Below are positions 26,170 to 34,611 of a stretch of 64,000 bases of DNA, piece after piece. Origin of the DNA: DATBFG01 sp036558645 (GTDB lineage: Bacteria > Acidobacteriota > Terriglobia > Terriglobales > Acidobacteriaceae); assembly GCA_036558645.1 (NCBI GenBank), contig DATBFG010000095.1, positions 40,924 through 104,923 on the forward strand. Direction: 5' to 3'. The notes beneath the pieces are model-generated. The model made no database searches and was not told the DNA's origin. It saw only the letters and a list, made by a program, of their open reading frames with translations. Position 1 is the stretch's first letter. The number at the start of each line of letters is the position of its first letter. A program made the translations under genes and the position numbers.

Positions 26170-29100
26170 CTAGAAATCGAAACGCAATGCGAACTGCAGT
26201 TGCCGCATCGTGGTTCCGTCCTCGATGTTGGTAATCTTCCCGTTATTCCCACCCTGGCAGTCGACGCAAGCGTTAGCTCCATTGTTGGCGCTAAACGCGT
26301 AAACCGGGTGATTAAAGATGTTGAAGGCATCCATGCGGAATTGCGCGTTTAGCTTTTCAGTGATCCTGAAACGCTTCGCTACCGACAAATCGGAGTAGAA
26401 GCCCGAAGGACCATGGAAGGTATTTCGGCCGATGTTGCCAATCGTTCCGCAAGCAGGTAGGGCAAATGGACCAGAACTCGTGCCCGAGAGCCCACAGACG
26501 TCCGTGCCTACAGGGAGTGTGCTCGCATCAAGGATAGTCGGTACCGGAGTAAAGTACGTCAGATTGTGATTGTTCGTATCGATTTCGCCTTTTACGCCAA
26601 CGTCGAAAGACCCTGACGCCTTATCAGGCCGACATGGTCCAGTATCACTCACTGCGCCACATTCTCCGATGCTGGCCGTCCAGGGCAAGCCACTGCTCCA
26701 GTTTGTCGTGTTACTTAGCTGCCATCCGCCGATTATGTAATCGACCGCGCGGTTGACATCGCCCGCAAACCTCTTCCCCTTGCCGAACGGCAATTCGTAA
26801 ATCGTGTTGACAATGAACACGTGATTCCGGCTGAAATCAACCGGCCCATAAGCGACTTCGTGGCTGATCGCGTAATAGTTGTCGGTGTACCCGTTCGCGT
26901 GAGAGTAGGTGTAGTGCGCAACGAACTGCAACCCTTGCGAGAAGCGCTTATCCACCTTCACCTCAAATGCGTTGTAGTTGCTGGAGGCATCGTTTCCGTA
27001 GTAGTTACCCAGTCCGAAGGGAATCGTCGGGAACAGCGGACGACGATTATTCTGTGGCGCAAACGGTACGAAATTAAAGCCTGACGCCGTGGTGATGTCG
27101 GTGCCTCCGCCGACGGCTACAGGATTTACATCATAATTGGGACCATTCCCCGCAAATCCATGCGACCCCTTGCTACCCACGTAGGCAGCTTCCACCGACA
27201 TGGTGTTGGTGATTTGATGCTGCACGGTAGCGTTCCAGGCATCAACTGTTGGCAGGACTTGAGAGGTGGGACGGATGTGCGTACCGGAGAGATTCGCTGT
27301 TAGTGGAATGAACCCATTGCTCGGAATGGGTTCGAATGCCGTGGCCGGAGCAATCACGGCAGCCGTGGGGCCAACGTCTAGCGAGAAAAGCGGAACCAGA
27401 TTCCCCGAGCATGCAGTAGCCACACAGTTCGGATTCGGTGAGCCGGTGGTGAAGGTGCTGGCGTCGTAGTTCTGCTTTAGCAATACAGGAATGTTCTGCG
27501 TAACGGTATGTCCGAAGTTCGAACCGAACACGCCGATGTCGTAACTCCGTCCGTACCCCATTCGAATTACGGTCTTCGGGGTGAGTTGATATGCGATGCC
27601 AAGTCGTGGGGCGAACGCATTCCACGTGTTATCTACATTTCCATTCGATCCGTAGGGCCCATAGCCAGCAACGCGGATTCCGCCTTGCCCGCCGTTATCC
27701 ACTATGTTGGCAAATCCTCCGGCGCCCTTGCTGTTGACTGTTTCAGGAAAATAGATTTCCCAACGTAGGCCATAGTTGACCGTCAGTTTTGGGGTCACCC
27801 GCCAGGTGTCTTGTCCGTAGAAGAACCATCGTTTCTGACGCTCCGCTGGCTCTCCGCCGACTGCCGGGTTGTTGACGTATCGAGCGAAAGAAGTGACATC
27901 GCCCAACAAGAAGGTTGCGAGGTCCAGCCCGCCTGCCGTGGCGTTTGAGGTGGCTTCCGGACTGAAGTTGTACTCGCCGGTTCGGTTATTGTCACTGGGA
28001 ATTCTCAGATTCATGGCGTACCGGATATCGGCGCCAAACTTGATCTGGTGGTTGCCCCGCATCTTGGTCCAGTTGTTCACAAACTGGAACTGTTGTTCAC
28101 TCTCCGTCAATGGGCAGTTACAGCGGGCGATACCCAGGCCATCGCCAAAGCTGGAGATCACAAGTCCTTGGTCGCCGCTAGCTGGGGCTCCGTTGTAACC
28201 GCTGATCTGATCCTTGCCCAATTGGAATGAGCCCAGTCCGTCTGTTTTCGAGTCGCCCGGTATGTTTGCCCCCGGAATTCCGAAATCACTCATGGGGGTT
28301 CCGCCATCGGGCTTTTCCGTTTGCGGATTGTATTTAAACCATCCGAAGCGGAAGTCCATGAGCAACGTGCTGCTAAAAGTCTTGGTAACGCCCGTAGCCA
28401 GGCTGTAGTTGTGCGTGTTGGAGCTACCCGCCAAGCCGAGAAGGCCGTTTCCGGGACCTTGCATTTGACCGAAAATGCCTTGGCCCGAGAGGCTGAAATA
28501 ATTCAGGCTGAACCGGCCGAACACGTTGATGGTTGAACTGGCTGCGTAGTCGATGCGGGTGTCAAAGGAGTTGGCACTGAACGGTCCCGAACCTGATCCT
28601 ACAAAGTTGTTCAGTACGTTCGCATTCTGTGGGTCGGGCAGGGCGGCGAGAATAGCCCCTGCAGCGGGCGAAATTCTGCCAATCGGAATCAGGTTGCCGG
28701 TGAATGCCGTGCGTCCGCTTCCATTTTGCAGATTACCAGTCACAGGATCGTAAGCCTGTCCGCCACCTGTGACGCCAGCCGTCAAATACTCGCTCAGATT
28801 GCAAAATCCTGGTGTCGAACTCGTAGCATTTGTATCCGGATTGCACGACGACCTTACCGTGGCAGTGGGAACCGTGAAGAGTCCGCTCACTCCATTCGTT
28901 TGTCGTGTGCCTTGGTAATCGCCGAAGAAGAACAGCTTATCCTTAATGATCGCCCCACCGATTGTGCCTCCGAACTGCTGCCAGCGCGAGGGCGGAATCA
29001 AACGACCGGTGACCGGGTCCGCTTGGTTCGGTGACTGCGTGAAAGGGTTGCGCGCCAGTTGCGCGTCCGAGCGGCGGAAGTAAAACGCACTCCCATGGTA

Positions 29101-29853
29101 TTCATTGCTACCCGACCTGGTCTGTGCTGTTACGACGCTGGAGACTGCCTTTCCAAATTCCGCGTCATAGTTCTGAAGCGCGACCTTGGCCTCAGTTACG
29201 GCATCCAGGTTTGGATTGATGACGATGATTCCCAGGATCGGGTCTTGATTGTCCGTGCCATCCAGTTCAAACGCGGTGCCGCTAAAATGCTGGCCTTGCG
29301 TGAAGATTTGCTGACTCCCCTGCGGGTTCTCCGTCGCAGCGTGGCTCCAACCCGTCAACTTCTGTGAACCTGGCGCCATCAGTTGCAGGGTCGTAAAGTT
29401 GCGATTCAGAATCGGCATGTCTTCCACGTACTTTTCGTTGAACGTAGTAGCAACGTCGGCGCGGTCCGTCTTCAGTTGTGGCGCTTCAGCCGTAACCTCT
29501 ACGGTCTCAGTCGTTCCACCAACTTGGAATTGAAGGTCTACACGAGCCGCCGCGTCGGCGGATACGTTGATGTCGTTCGCCTGCGTCACTTTGAACCCTG
29601 GCGCCTCTACCTTAACTGCGTAAATATCGGGAATCAGGTGAGTCACGCTGTAGTTGCCATCGGCGTTCGTCGTCGTCTCCTCGGTGGTGCCCTTGCGGAC
29701 CGAGGTCACTGTAACCTTGGCCCCGGCGACAGCCGCACCCTGCGGATCCGTCACAGTTCCGATAACGCTCCCGTAAACGGCTTGACCAAATGCCGTTGAA
29801 GTGAGGAGCAACAAAAGTCCCAAGCAAATCGTCCATTGCAAACACTGCTTCAT
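26170..29853 (-). CDS. TonB-dependent receptor with carboxypeptidase-regulatory domain (Oar-like)
   Basis: 1227 residues. Signal peptide 1-23 (ending TAFGQ); carboxypeptidase-regulatory domain about 24-110 (GSVIGTVTDPQGAAVAGAKVTV); a plug segment beginning near 120 (VEVTAEAPQLKTDRADVATTF, then PILNRNFTTLQLMAPGSQ); and a long barrel ending LQFALRFDF with terminal Phe. GGAGG precedes the ATG at a good distance. It is transcribed in the same direction as the downstream TPR-GH20-GH127 unit but is separated by a strong terminator. Proximity suggests uptake of amino-sugar or arabinose-containing oligosaccharides released by those enzymes, which is inference. No SusD-like lipoprotein is present, as usual for Acidobacteria. 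Confidence 0.9.
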   Translation of the reverse strand: MKQCLQWTICLGLLLLLTSTAFGQAVYGSVIGTVTDPQGAAVAGAKVTVTSVRKGTTEETTTNADGNYSVTHLIPDIYAVKVEAPGFKVTQANDINVSADAAARVDLQFQVGGTTETVEVTAEAPQLKTDRADVATTFNEKYVEDMPILNRNFTTLQLMAPGSQKLTGWSHAATENPQGSQQIFTQGQHFSGTAFELDGTDNQDPILGIIVINPNLDAVTEAKVALQNYDAEFGKAVSSVVTAQTRSGSNEYHGSAFYFRRSDAQLARNPFTQSPNQADPVTGRLIPPSRWQQFGGTIGGAIIKDKLFFFGDYQGTRQTNGVSGLFTVPTATVRSSCNPDTNATSSTPGFCNLSEYLTAGVTGGGQAYDPVTGNLQNGSGRTAFTGNLIPIGRISPAAGAILAALPDPQNANVLNNFVGSGSGPFSANSFDTRIDYAASSTINVFGRFSLNYFSLSGQGIFGQMQGPGNGLLGLAGSSNTHNYSLATGVTKTFSSTLLMDFRFGWFKYNPQTEKPDGGTPMSDFGIPGANIPGDSKTDGLGSFQLGKDQISGYNGAPASGDQGLVISSFGDGLGIARCNCPLTESEQQFQFVNNWTKMRGNHQIKFGADIRYAMNLRIPSDNNRTGEYNFSPEATSNATAGGLDLATFLLGDVTSFARYVNNPAVGGEPAERQKRWFFYGQDTWRVTPKLTVNYGLRWEIYFPETVNSKGAGGFANIVDNGGQGGIRVAGYGPYGSNGNVDNTWNAFAPRLGIAYQLTPKTVIRMGYGRSYDIGVFGSNFGHTVTQNIPVLLKQNYDASTFTTGSPNPNCVATACSGNLVPLFSLDVGPTAAVIAPATAFEPIPSNGFIPLTANLSGTHIRPTSQVLPTVDAWNATVQHQITNTMSVEAAYVGSKGSHGFAGNGPNYDVNPVAVGGGTDITTASGFNFVPFAPQNNRRPLFPTIPFGLGNYYGNDASSNYNAFEVKVDKRFSQGLQFVAHYTYSHANGYTDNYYAISHEVAYGPVDFSRNHVFIVNTIYELPFGKGKRFAGDVNRAVDYIIGGWQLSNTTNWSSGLPWTASIGECGAVSDTGPCRPDKASGSFDVGVKGEIDTNNHNLTYFTPVPTILDASTLPVGTDVCGLSGTSSGPFALPACGTIGNIGRNTFHGPSGFYSDLSVAKRFRITEKLNAQFRMDAFNIFNHPVYAFSANNGANACVDCQGGNNGKITNIEDGTTMRQLQFALRFDF

Positions 29854-30169
29854 AAAAGGACCTCCGCAGGTGCGACTTTCAGTTCGAACTTTTTGATTTG
29901 TAAAATGCGCTGGTTGTTGAGTTGACGAAACGACGCAGACAATGGGAACAACAATCGCAGGGTAGACGGCCTGACGACACTGCTGACTCCTGAGCTAATA
30001 CAAAATCAGTATTGACGCGACCCCACAAGGTCGTGATTAAAGGGACACTAATCCTGATGGCATGTTGATGTCAAGCGAAGTATCTGAATCGATGCTAGTT
30101 ATGAAATTGCGTAGGCGCGTGCTGCCAATTTCCTGATGAAATATGAAAAAAAGAATTTGCGATGAGTGC
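29854..30169. other. Intergenic region upstream of the second TonB receptor
   Basis: 316 bases containing the receptor's 5' leader and ribosome site. A short hairpin (CGACC-CCACAA-GGTCG, near 30018-30033) is present but lacks a T tract in either direction. I find no convincing promoter or coding region. Confidence 0.4.
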
Positions 30170-31975
30170 CTACTGAGGCGACTGGAATCGCGAATCGAGC
30201 TCGGCCGCCTTTTCGAATTCTCGTTTCGACTCATCATGATCTCCCTTTTGCCTGAGAGCTTCGGCGAGATGAAAATGTGCTGGCGCAAAATCTGGCTTTC
30301 GTGTAATCGCAGAACGAAATTGCGAAATAGCGCCATCCAGATCACCGGCAGCCAACAGACGCTGACCCGAATTCGTGGCGAAGGTGGCAGCCTGGAGTCC
30401 AGTTCTCTCTTTGCTGATCGTCTCCCCCGCTTTCGCCTCTTCCGCAGCACCCACTGTGTCTCCTAGCTGACGCAAGACCGCGGCCAATGTCGTGTGCGCT
30501 CCGGCAAAGTCAGGTTGCAGACGGATGGCTTCACGCAACTCCACAGCCGATTCCTTCAGATTTCCTTGTTGTCGGAGGACCGTACCCAGCGTGTAGTGTG
30601 CCTCTGCATAATCAGGCTTGATCTGGATGGCAGACCGTAAGTGCTCGGCCGCTGTGGCGAAATCTCCCTTCTGCCAGAGCGTCACGCCTAATGTGTAATG
30701 AATATCCGCTTGCTTGGGATCGACCGCAGCGGCCTTTTCGAACTCCGCGATTGCTTCCGGCAACTGGTCTTTCAGCTTGAGCGCAAGCCCGAGATTGTAG
30801 TGAAGTGTGGCGTCTTGCGGCGTTTTCTTTAGCGCAGAATTCAGTTGCTGGATGGCGGCGTCGAAGTCTGCCATCTGCAAATAGGCGATTGCCAGATTTC
30901 CTTCGTAATCGCTGTCCTCTGGCGATATGCGCAACGCTGTTTCGAATTCTGTCACTGAATCCTTCGCCGCGCCCGCCTGAATCAGGGCTAATCCAAGATT
31001 ATTGTGCGCGTCTGCATTGTTCGGATTGAGTTCGACGGTTTTGCGAAACGCGGCTACCGCACCGGGCGCATCGTCGGCACGCTGCAGCATCAGTCCCAAT
31101 TGATTTTGCGCCTCAGCGAAGTTCGGCTGTAGCTTGACGGCAATTTGAACTTCCTCAAGTGCTTTGTCACTTGTTCCCAAATCCTCAAGCACACGTCCGA
31201 GGTAGAAGTGTGCGAAAGCGTTCGTTGGATCCAATGCGGCAGCCTTCTCAAGATGCCCGCGTGCTGCCTCAAACGATTTCTGCTCCCAGCGCAACGCCCC
31301 CAAATGTAAATTTGCCGACGCCAGCTCAGGCTGGAGCCGCAAAGCTTCTGTGTACTCTTTTACCGCCTCATCTTCCTGGGAGCTCTGCACCAGGGCAGTT
31401 CCAAGTTCGTCGTGCAGGTCAGCACGCGTCGGATCAAGTTTCACCGCGCGGCGCAATTCGCCAATCGCCCCGGGAAGATCTCCGCGAAAGCTCAGCACGT
31501 GCCCCAAACAGCGATGAGCCTCGCTGTCATTTGGCGCGATACGCACGCCCTCGCGCGCTTCATTCAGCGCTTCATCCAGCTGTCGCTTCTGCGCCAGCGC
31601 ATTCGCCAAGTTGATATGTGCTTGCGCAAAATCGGGCCGGAGTTTAATGGCACTGCGAAAGTGCGGGATGGCATTGTCGACCTCTCCCTGCGTGAAGAGA
31701 ACCCATCCTAGCGAGTTGTGCGCATCCGGACTGCGTGGCGCAAGCTTGACGACTCGCTCGAACAGCGACCGCGCAGTCGCGAGATCTTGTCGCTGCAAAG
31801 CGGCGACAGCCTGTTGGTAGATAGCCTCTGGATTCGGAGTGCTCTTCGAACTGCTCTGTGCGTGCGAAGAGATGGAGAGCCACACGATGAGACATAGCAT
31901 CACGATGCGTGTACACAGATTCCTTATCCGCAACTGCTTACCGGAAGGCACTATGAAAATATTACTAAAACGCAT
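30170..31975 (-). CDS. Exported TPR protein with long repeat array
   Basis: 601 residues. A signal segment at about 22-40 (RIVMLCLIVWLSISSHAQ) is followed by around fifteen regular 34-residue TPR units (about 48-595), several nearly canonical (for example DAHNSLGWVLFTQGEVDNAIPHFRSAIKLRP). One break near 505-540 (AKAGETISKERTGLQAAT) splits the array into a long and a short part. No catalytic domain. It is divergently transcribed from the CRTAC1 gene at 32055 with only 79 bases between, so the two probably share a promoter region; TPR + CRTAC1 pairs are common in Acidobacteria. Confidence 0.88.
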   Translation of the reverse strand: MRFSNIFIVPSGKQLRIRNLCTRIVMLCLIVWLSISSHAQSSSKSTPNPEAIYQQAVAALQRQDLATARSLFERVVKLAPRSPDAHNSLGWVLFTQGEVDNAIPHFRSAIKLRPDFAQAHINLANALAQKRQLDEALNEAREGVRIAPNDSEAHRCLGHVLSFRGDLPGAIGELRRAVKLDPTRADLHDELGTALVQSSQEDEAVKEYTEALRLQPELASANLHLGALRWEQKSFEAARGHLEKAAALDPTNAFAHFYLGRVLEDLGTSDKALEEVQIAVKLQPNFAEAQNQLGLMLQRADDAPGAVAAFRKTVELNPNNADAHNNLGLALIQAGAAKDSVTEFETALRISPEDSDYEGNLAIAYLQMADFDAAIQQLNSALKKTPQDATLHYNLGLALKLKDQLPEAIAEFEKAAAVDPKQADIHYTLGVTLWQKGDFATAAEHLRSAIQIKPDYAEAHYTLGTVLRQQGNLKESAVELREAIRLQPDFAGAHTTLAAVLRQLGDTVGAAEEAKAGETISKERTGLQAATFATNSGQRLLAAGDLDGAISQFRSAITRKPDFAPAHFHLAEALRQKGDHDESKREFEKAAELDSRFQSPQ

Positions 31976-32054
31976 CTTGGCTCAGACAGGGCCATCAATC
32001 CTGAGATGTGCGGCTTGACCATGCTCACGGGGGGCCATAGCATGCCAAGAGATC

Positions 32055-33827
32055 ATGATTCCACTTCGGGCCCTTAGCATGTCCACCCTGCCCAGCCACG
32101 TGTTGATTCTGTGGCTCATTACAGCCTGCCTGGCTTCAGCGCAGACTAGCGCGCCCCCGGCGAAAGGTAAGGCCCCGATCGCGGAGTTTGTGGACATCGC
32201 CGACAAGGCTGGACTCTCGTCACCGATAGTATTTGGTGGAGTGGAAACGAAGAAATACATCATCGAGACCACCGGAACTGGCGTTGCGATCTTTGATTAC
32301 GACAATGATGGCTGGCCTGACCTTTTCTTTGTGAACGGAACGACGCTCGAGGGCTTTCCCCCAGACAAGGAGCCTTCGAACCACCTCTATCGCAATCAGC
32401 ATGACGGAACCTTCACCGATGTAACCGACGCCGCTGGCCTGCACGCGAATGGTTGGGGACAAGGCGTCTGCGTCGCCGACTACGACAACGACGGATGGGA
32501 AGACATCTACGTCACCTATTACGGATCCAATCGCCTGTATCACAACCAAAAGGGCACGTTCACCGAAGTGGCCGGCAAATCAGGCGTAGCCGGTTCCGGC
32601 AAAGCCTGGGGCACTGGTTGTGCGTTCGTTGACTACGATCGTGATGGCTTACTCGATCTCATGATAGCCAACTACGTGGACTTCGATCTGGCGTCGGCTC
32701 CTGCTCCGGGCGAGCGCGTCTCCTGTTTCTGGAAGGGTGTCGCTGTCATGTGTGGCCCACGTGGATTGGCCGATTCGAAAAACATCCTTTATCGCAACAA
32801 GGGCGATGGGACGTTTGAAGACGTGACCGCAAAAGCTCATATCGATCGTACCGATGGCCACTATGCCTTCAGCGTTTCCACTTTCGACTTTGATGAAGAC
32901 GGCTGGCCCGACATCTACGTGGCCTGCGACAGTACGCCCAGCATTCTCTACCACAACAATCACGACGGGACTTTCACGGATGTCGCGGTGAATGCGGGTG
33001 CTGCGTTTAATGAAGACGGACGCGAGCAAGCCGGCATGGGTTCAACCATCGGTGATTTCGATGGCGACGGGCGTCTCGATATCTTTAAGACCAACTTCTC
33101 CGACGATACTTCCACTCTTTATCGCAATAACGGAAACGGAATCTTTTCTGACGCCACGTTCCCCGCAGGCCTCGGCTTGTACACAAAATATCTTGGATGG
33201 GGAACCATGTTCTTCGATTTCGACAACGACGGCTGGCCCGACTTGGTCTTGGTGAACGGTCACGTATACCCCGAAGTGGATAAGTTCCATCTCGGCAGCG
33301 ATTACCAGGAGCCGCGCATCCTTTATCACAACAATGGCAACTCAACTTTCAGTGACATTTCTGCTGGTGCAGGGGCAGGAATTACTACAGCCATGTCATC
33401 GCGTGGACTTGCCGTTGGCGATCTCTGGAACGATGGCCGCGTTTCAATTGTGATCTCCAACATGAATGCCAAACCGAGCCTACTGGTGAACCAGGTGCGA
33501 ACTTCTAATCATTGGATCGCCTTCAAGACAGTCGGCACGCGCTCGAACCGCGACGGTATTGGCGCCCGCATCTTCGTCAAATCAGGAAAGCGGGCCTTCG
33601 TCGATGAGGTCCGCAGCGGTTCAAGCTACATCTCGAACAACGACATGCGTGTGCACTTCGGCCTGGGATCTCTCGAGAAACTCGACTCCGTGCAGGTAAG
33701 GTGGCCTAGCGGATTGCTTGAAACTTTCGACGGTCTCGCAGTCGATCAAATTCACACCATAAAAGAAGGCACGGGCACAGAAGTGAAAGCCGAGAAAAAG
33801 CAGTCTCAGGCCAAGCCTTCCACCTAA
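32055..33827 (+). CDS. CRTAC1 family protein: FG-GAP/VCBS propeller with ASPIC/UnbV domain
   Basis: 590 residues; the ATG at 32079 (MSTLPSHVLILWLITACLASAQ, a signal peptide) is a plausible alternative start. The mature chain begins with the family block EFVDIADKAGL, has at least six calcium-loop motifs (DYDNDGWPD, DYDNDGWED, DYDRDGLLD, DFDEDGWPD, DFDGDGRLD, DFDNDGWPD) and ends with an ASPIC/UnbV domain (SNRDGIGARIFVKSG, WPSGLLETF) and a lysine-rich tail. Close paralogue of the protein at 49785 (shared block IIETTGTGVAIFDYDNDGW versus LLETTGCGVAFYDYDNDDW). Presumed extracytoplasmic scaffold. The stop overlaps the convergent metzincin-like gene by 4 bases. Confidence 0.88.
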   Translation: MIPLRALSMSTLPSHVLILWLITACLASAQTSAPPAKGKAPIAEFVDIADKAGLSSPIVFGGVETKKYIIETTGTGVAIFDYDNDGWPDLFFVNGTTLEGFPPDKEPSNHLYRNQHDGTFTDVTDAAGLHANGWGQGVCVADYDNDGWEDIYVTYYGSNRLYHNQKGTFTEVAGKSGVAGSGKAWGTGCAFVDYDRDGLLDLMIANYVDFDLASAPAPGERVSCFWKGVAVMCGPRGLADSKNILYRNKGDGTFEDVTAKAHIDRTDGHYAFSVSTFDFDEDGWPDIYVACDSTPSILYHNNHDGTFTDVAVNAGAAFNEDGREQAGMGSTIGDFDGDGRLDIFKTNFSDDTSTLYRNNGNGIFSDATFPAGLGLYTKYLGWGTMFFDFDNDGWPDLVLVNGHVYPEVDKFHLGSDYQEPRILYHNNGNSTFSDISAGAGAGITTAMSSRGLAVGDLWNDGRVSIVISNMNAKPSLLVNQVRTSNHWIAFKTVGTRSNRDGIGARIFVKSGKRAFVDEVRSGSSYISNNDMRVHFGLGSLEKLDSVQVRWPSGLLETFDGLAVDQIHTIKEGTGTEVKAEKKQSQAKPST

Positions 33828-34426
33828 CGAACCGCCTCTCGGATCACGGAGCTTTCCTGAATCCTGTATTGCATTCGTTGCGATTCATCTGCTGAGAACT
33901 GCAAGCTGCCGCCCCTCGCGATCTTTTCCAAATCATTTCGATCCCAGTTCGCCTTCATAACCCCAATCCGCGAATGTGAATGCACACCGAGCAGCAGATG
34001 CCCAAGCTCGTGCGAGAACACCTGCCCCAGGATCCGACCCACATCCACCCGCGCGGTCGAATGCAGATCGAGCACGCGATCATAAAAGACATCGGCCACT
34101 TGGCCCGCCCCGTCTGAAGCAAGAAATGCTGCGCCAAAGATCGTGTCCCTGAAAGTCAGTGACTTGGGAATGACCCTGATCACCATCCCCTCTGGTCGTT
34201 CACACACACTGCTGCTCCGCTCTGTTCCGGAACAATCCGTCCAGACAATCTCCAGCCCCCCTTGACTGAAAATCCGTCCCGCGATCGTCATTGCATCCGC
34301 GAGTGCCTTCCTCGGCACACCGGCGTCGTTATAGAGAGAGACCGCTACCTCATGTCCGCTCTCGCTCCACGACTCGCCGCAAAAAAGCATCACAACAACT
34401 AACACCGCAGCCTTGTAGATCCTCAC
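33824..34426 (-). CDS. Exported metzincin-like zinc metalloprotease of unknown family
   Basis: 200 residues with a signal peptide (about 1-20). The active-site helix is HELGHLLLGVHSHSRIGVM: His139, Glu140, His143 and His149 form HExxHxxxxxH, and Met157 in IGVM is a likely Met-turn. Upstream sequence (VSLYNDAGVPRKALADAMTIAGRIFSQGGLEIVW) is a signature of small acidobacterial proteins with this motif. Expected to be a secreted peptidase; the substrate is unknown. The second glycine of the canonical metzincin HExxHxxGxxH is shifted (HLLLGVH). It is convergent with, and overlaps, the CRTAC1 gene. Confidence 0.72.
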   Translation of the reverse strand: MRIYKAAVLVVVMLFCGESWSESGHEVAVSLYNDAGVPRKALADAMTIAGRIFSQGGLEIVWTDCSGTERSSSVCERPEGMVIRVIPKSLTFRDTIFGAAFLASDGAGQVADVFYDRVLDLHSTARVDVGRILGQVFSHELGHLLLGVHSHSRIGVMKANWDRNDLEKIARGGSLQFSADESQRMQYRIQESSVIREAVR

Positions 34427-34611
34427 CCTGCGCCCCGCTTTCTGGAGCCAAGGTGCCGCTGCGGGGTGCGTGCCTCAATGGACGCCGGGTTACGCGCCGA
34501 ACATCCATCGATAACCGGCGAAGTGCTTCGGCGTCAAAGCCTTGGAGAGCCCGGTAACTCGCAATACCAAAGTATCTCAGTGCTAGACTTCCTGATGGGG
34601 GCGAGGTTTCC

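Noticed and set aside
25023..26330. Upstream start of the TPR gene at 26330
   Set aside because: It would run through the perfect terminator palindrome at 26121-26146 and into the TonB receptor coding sequence.
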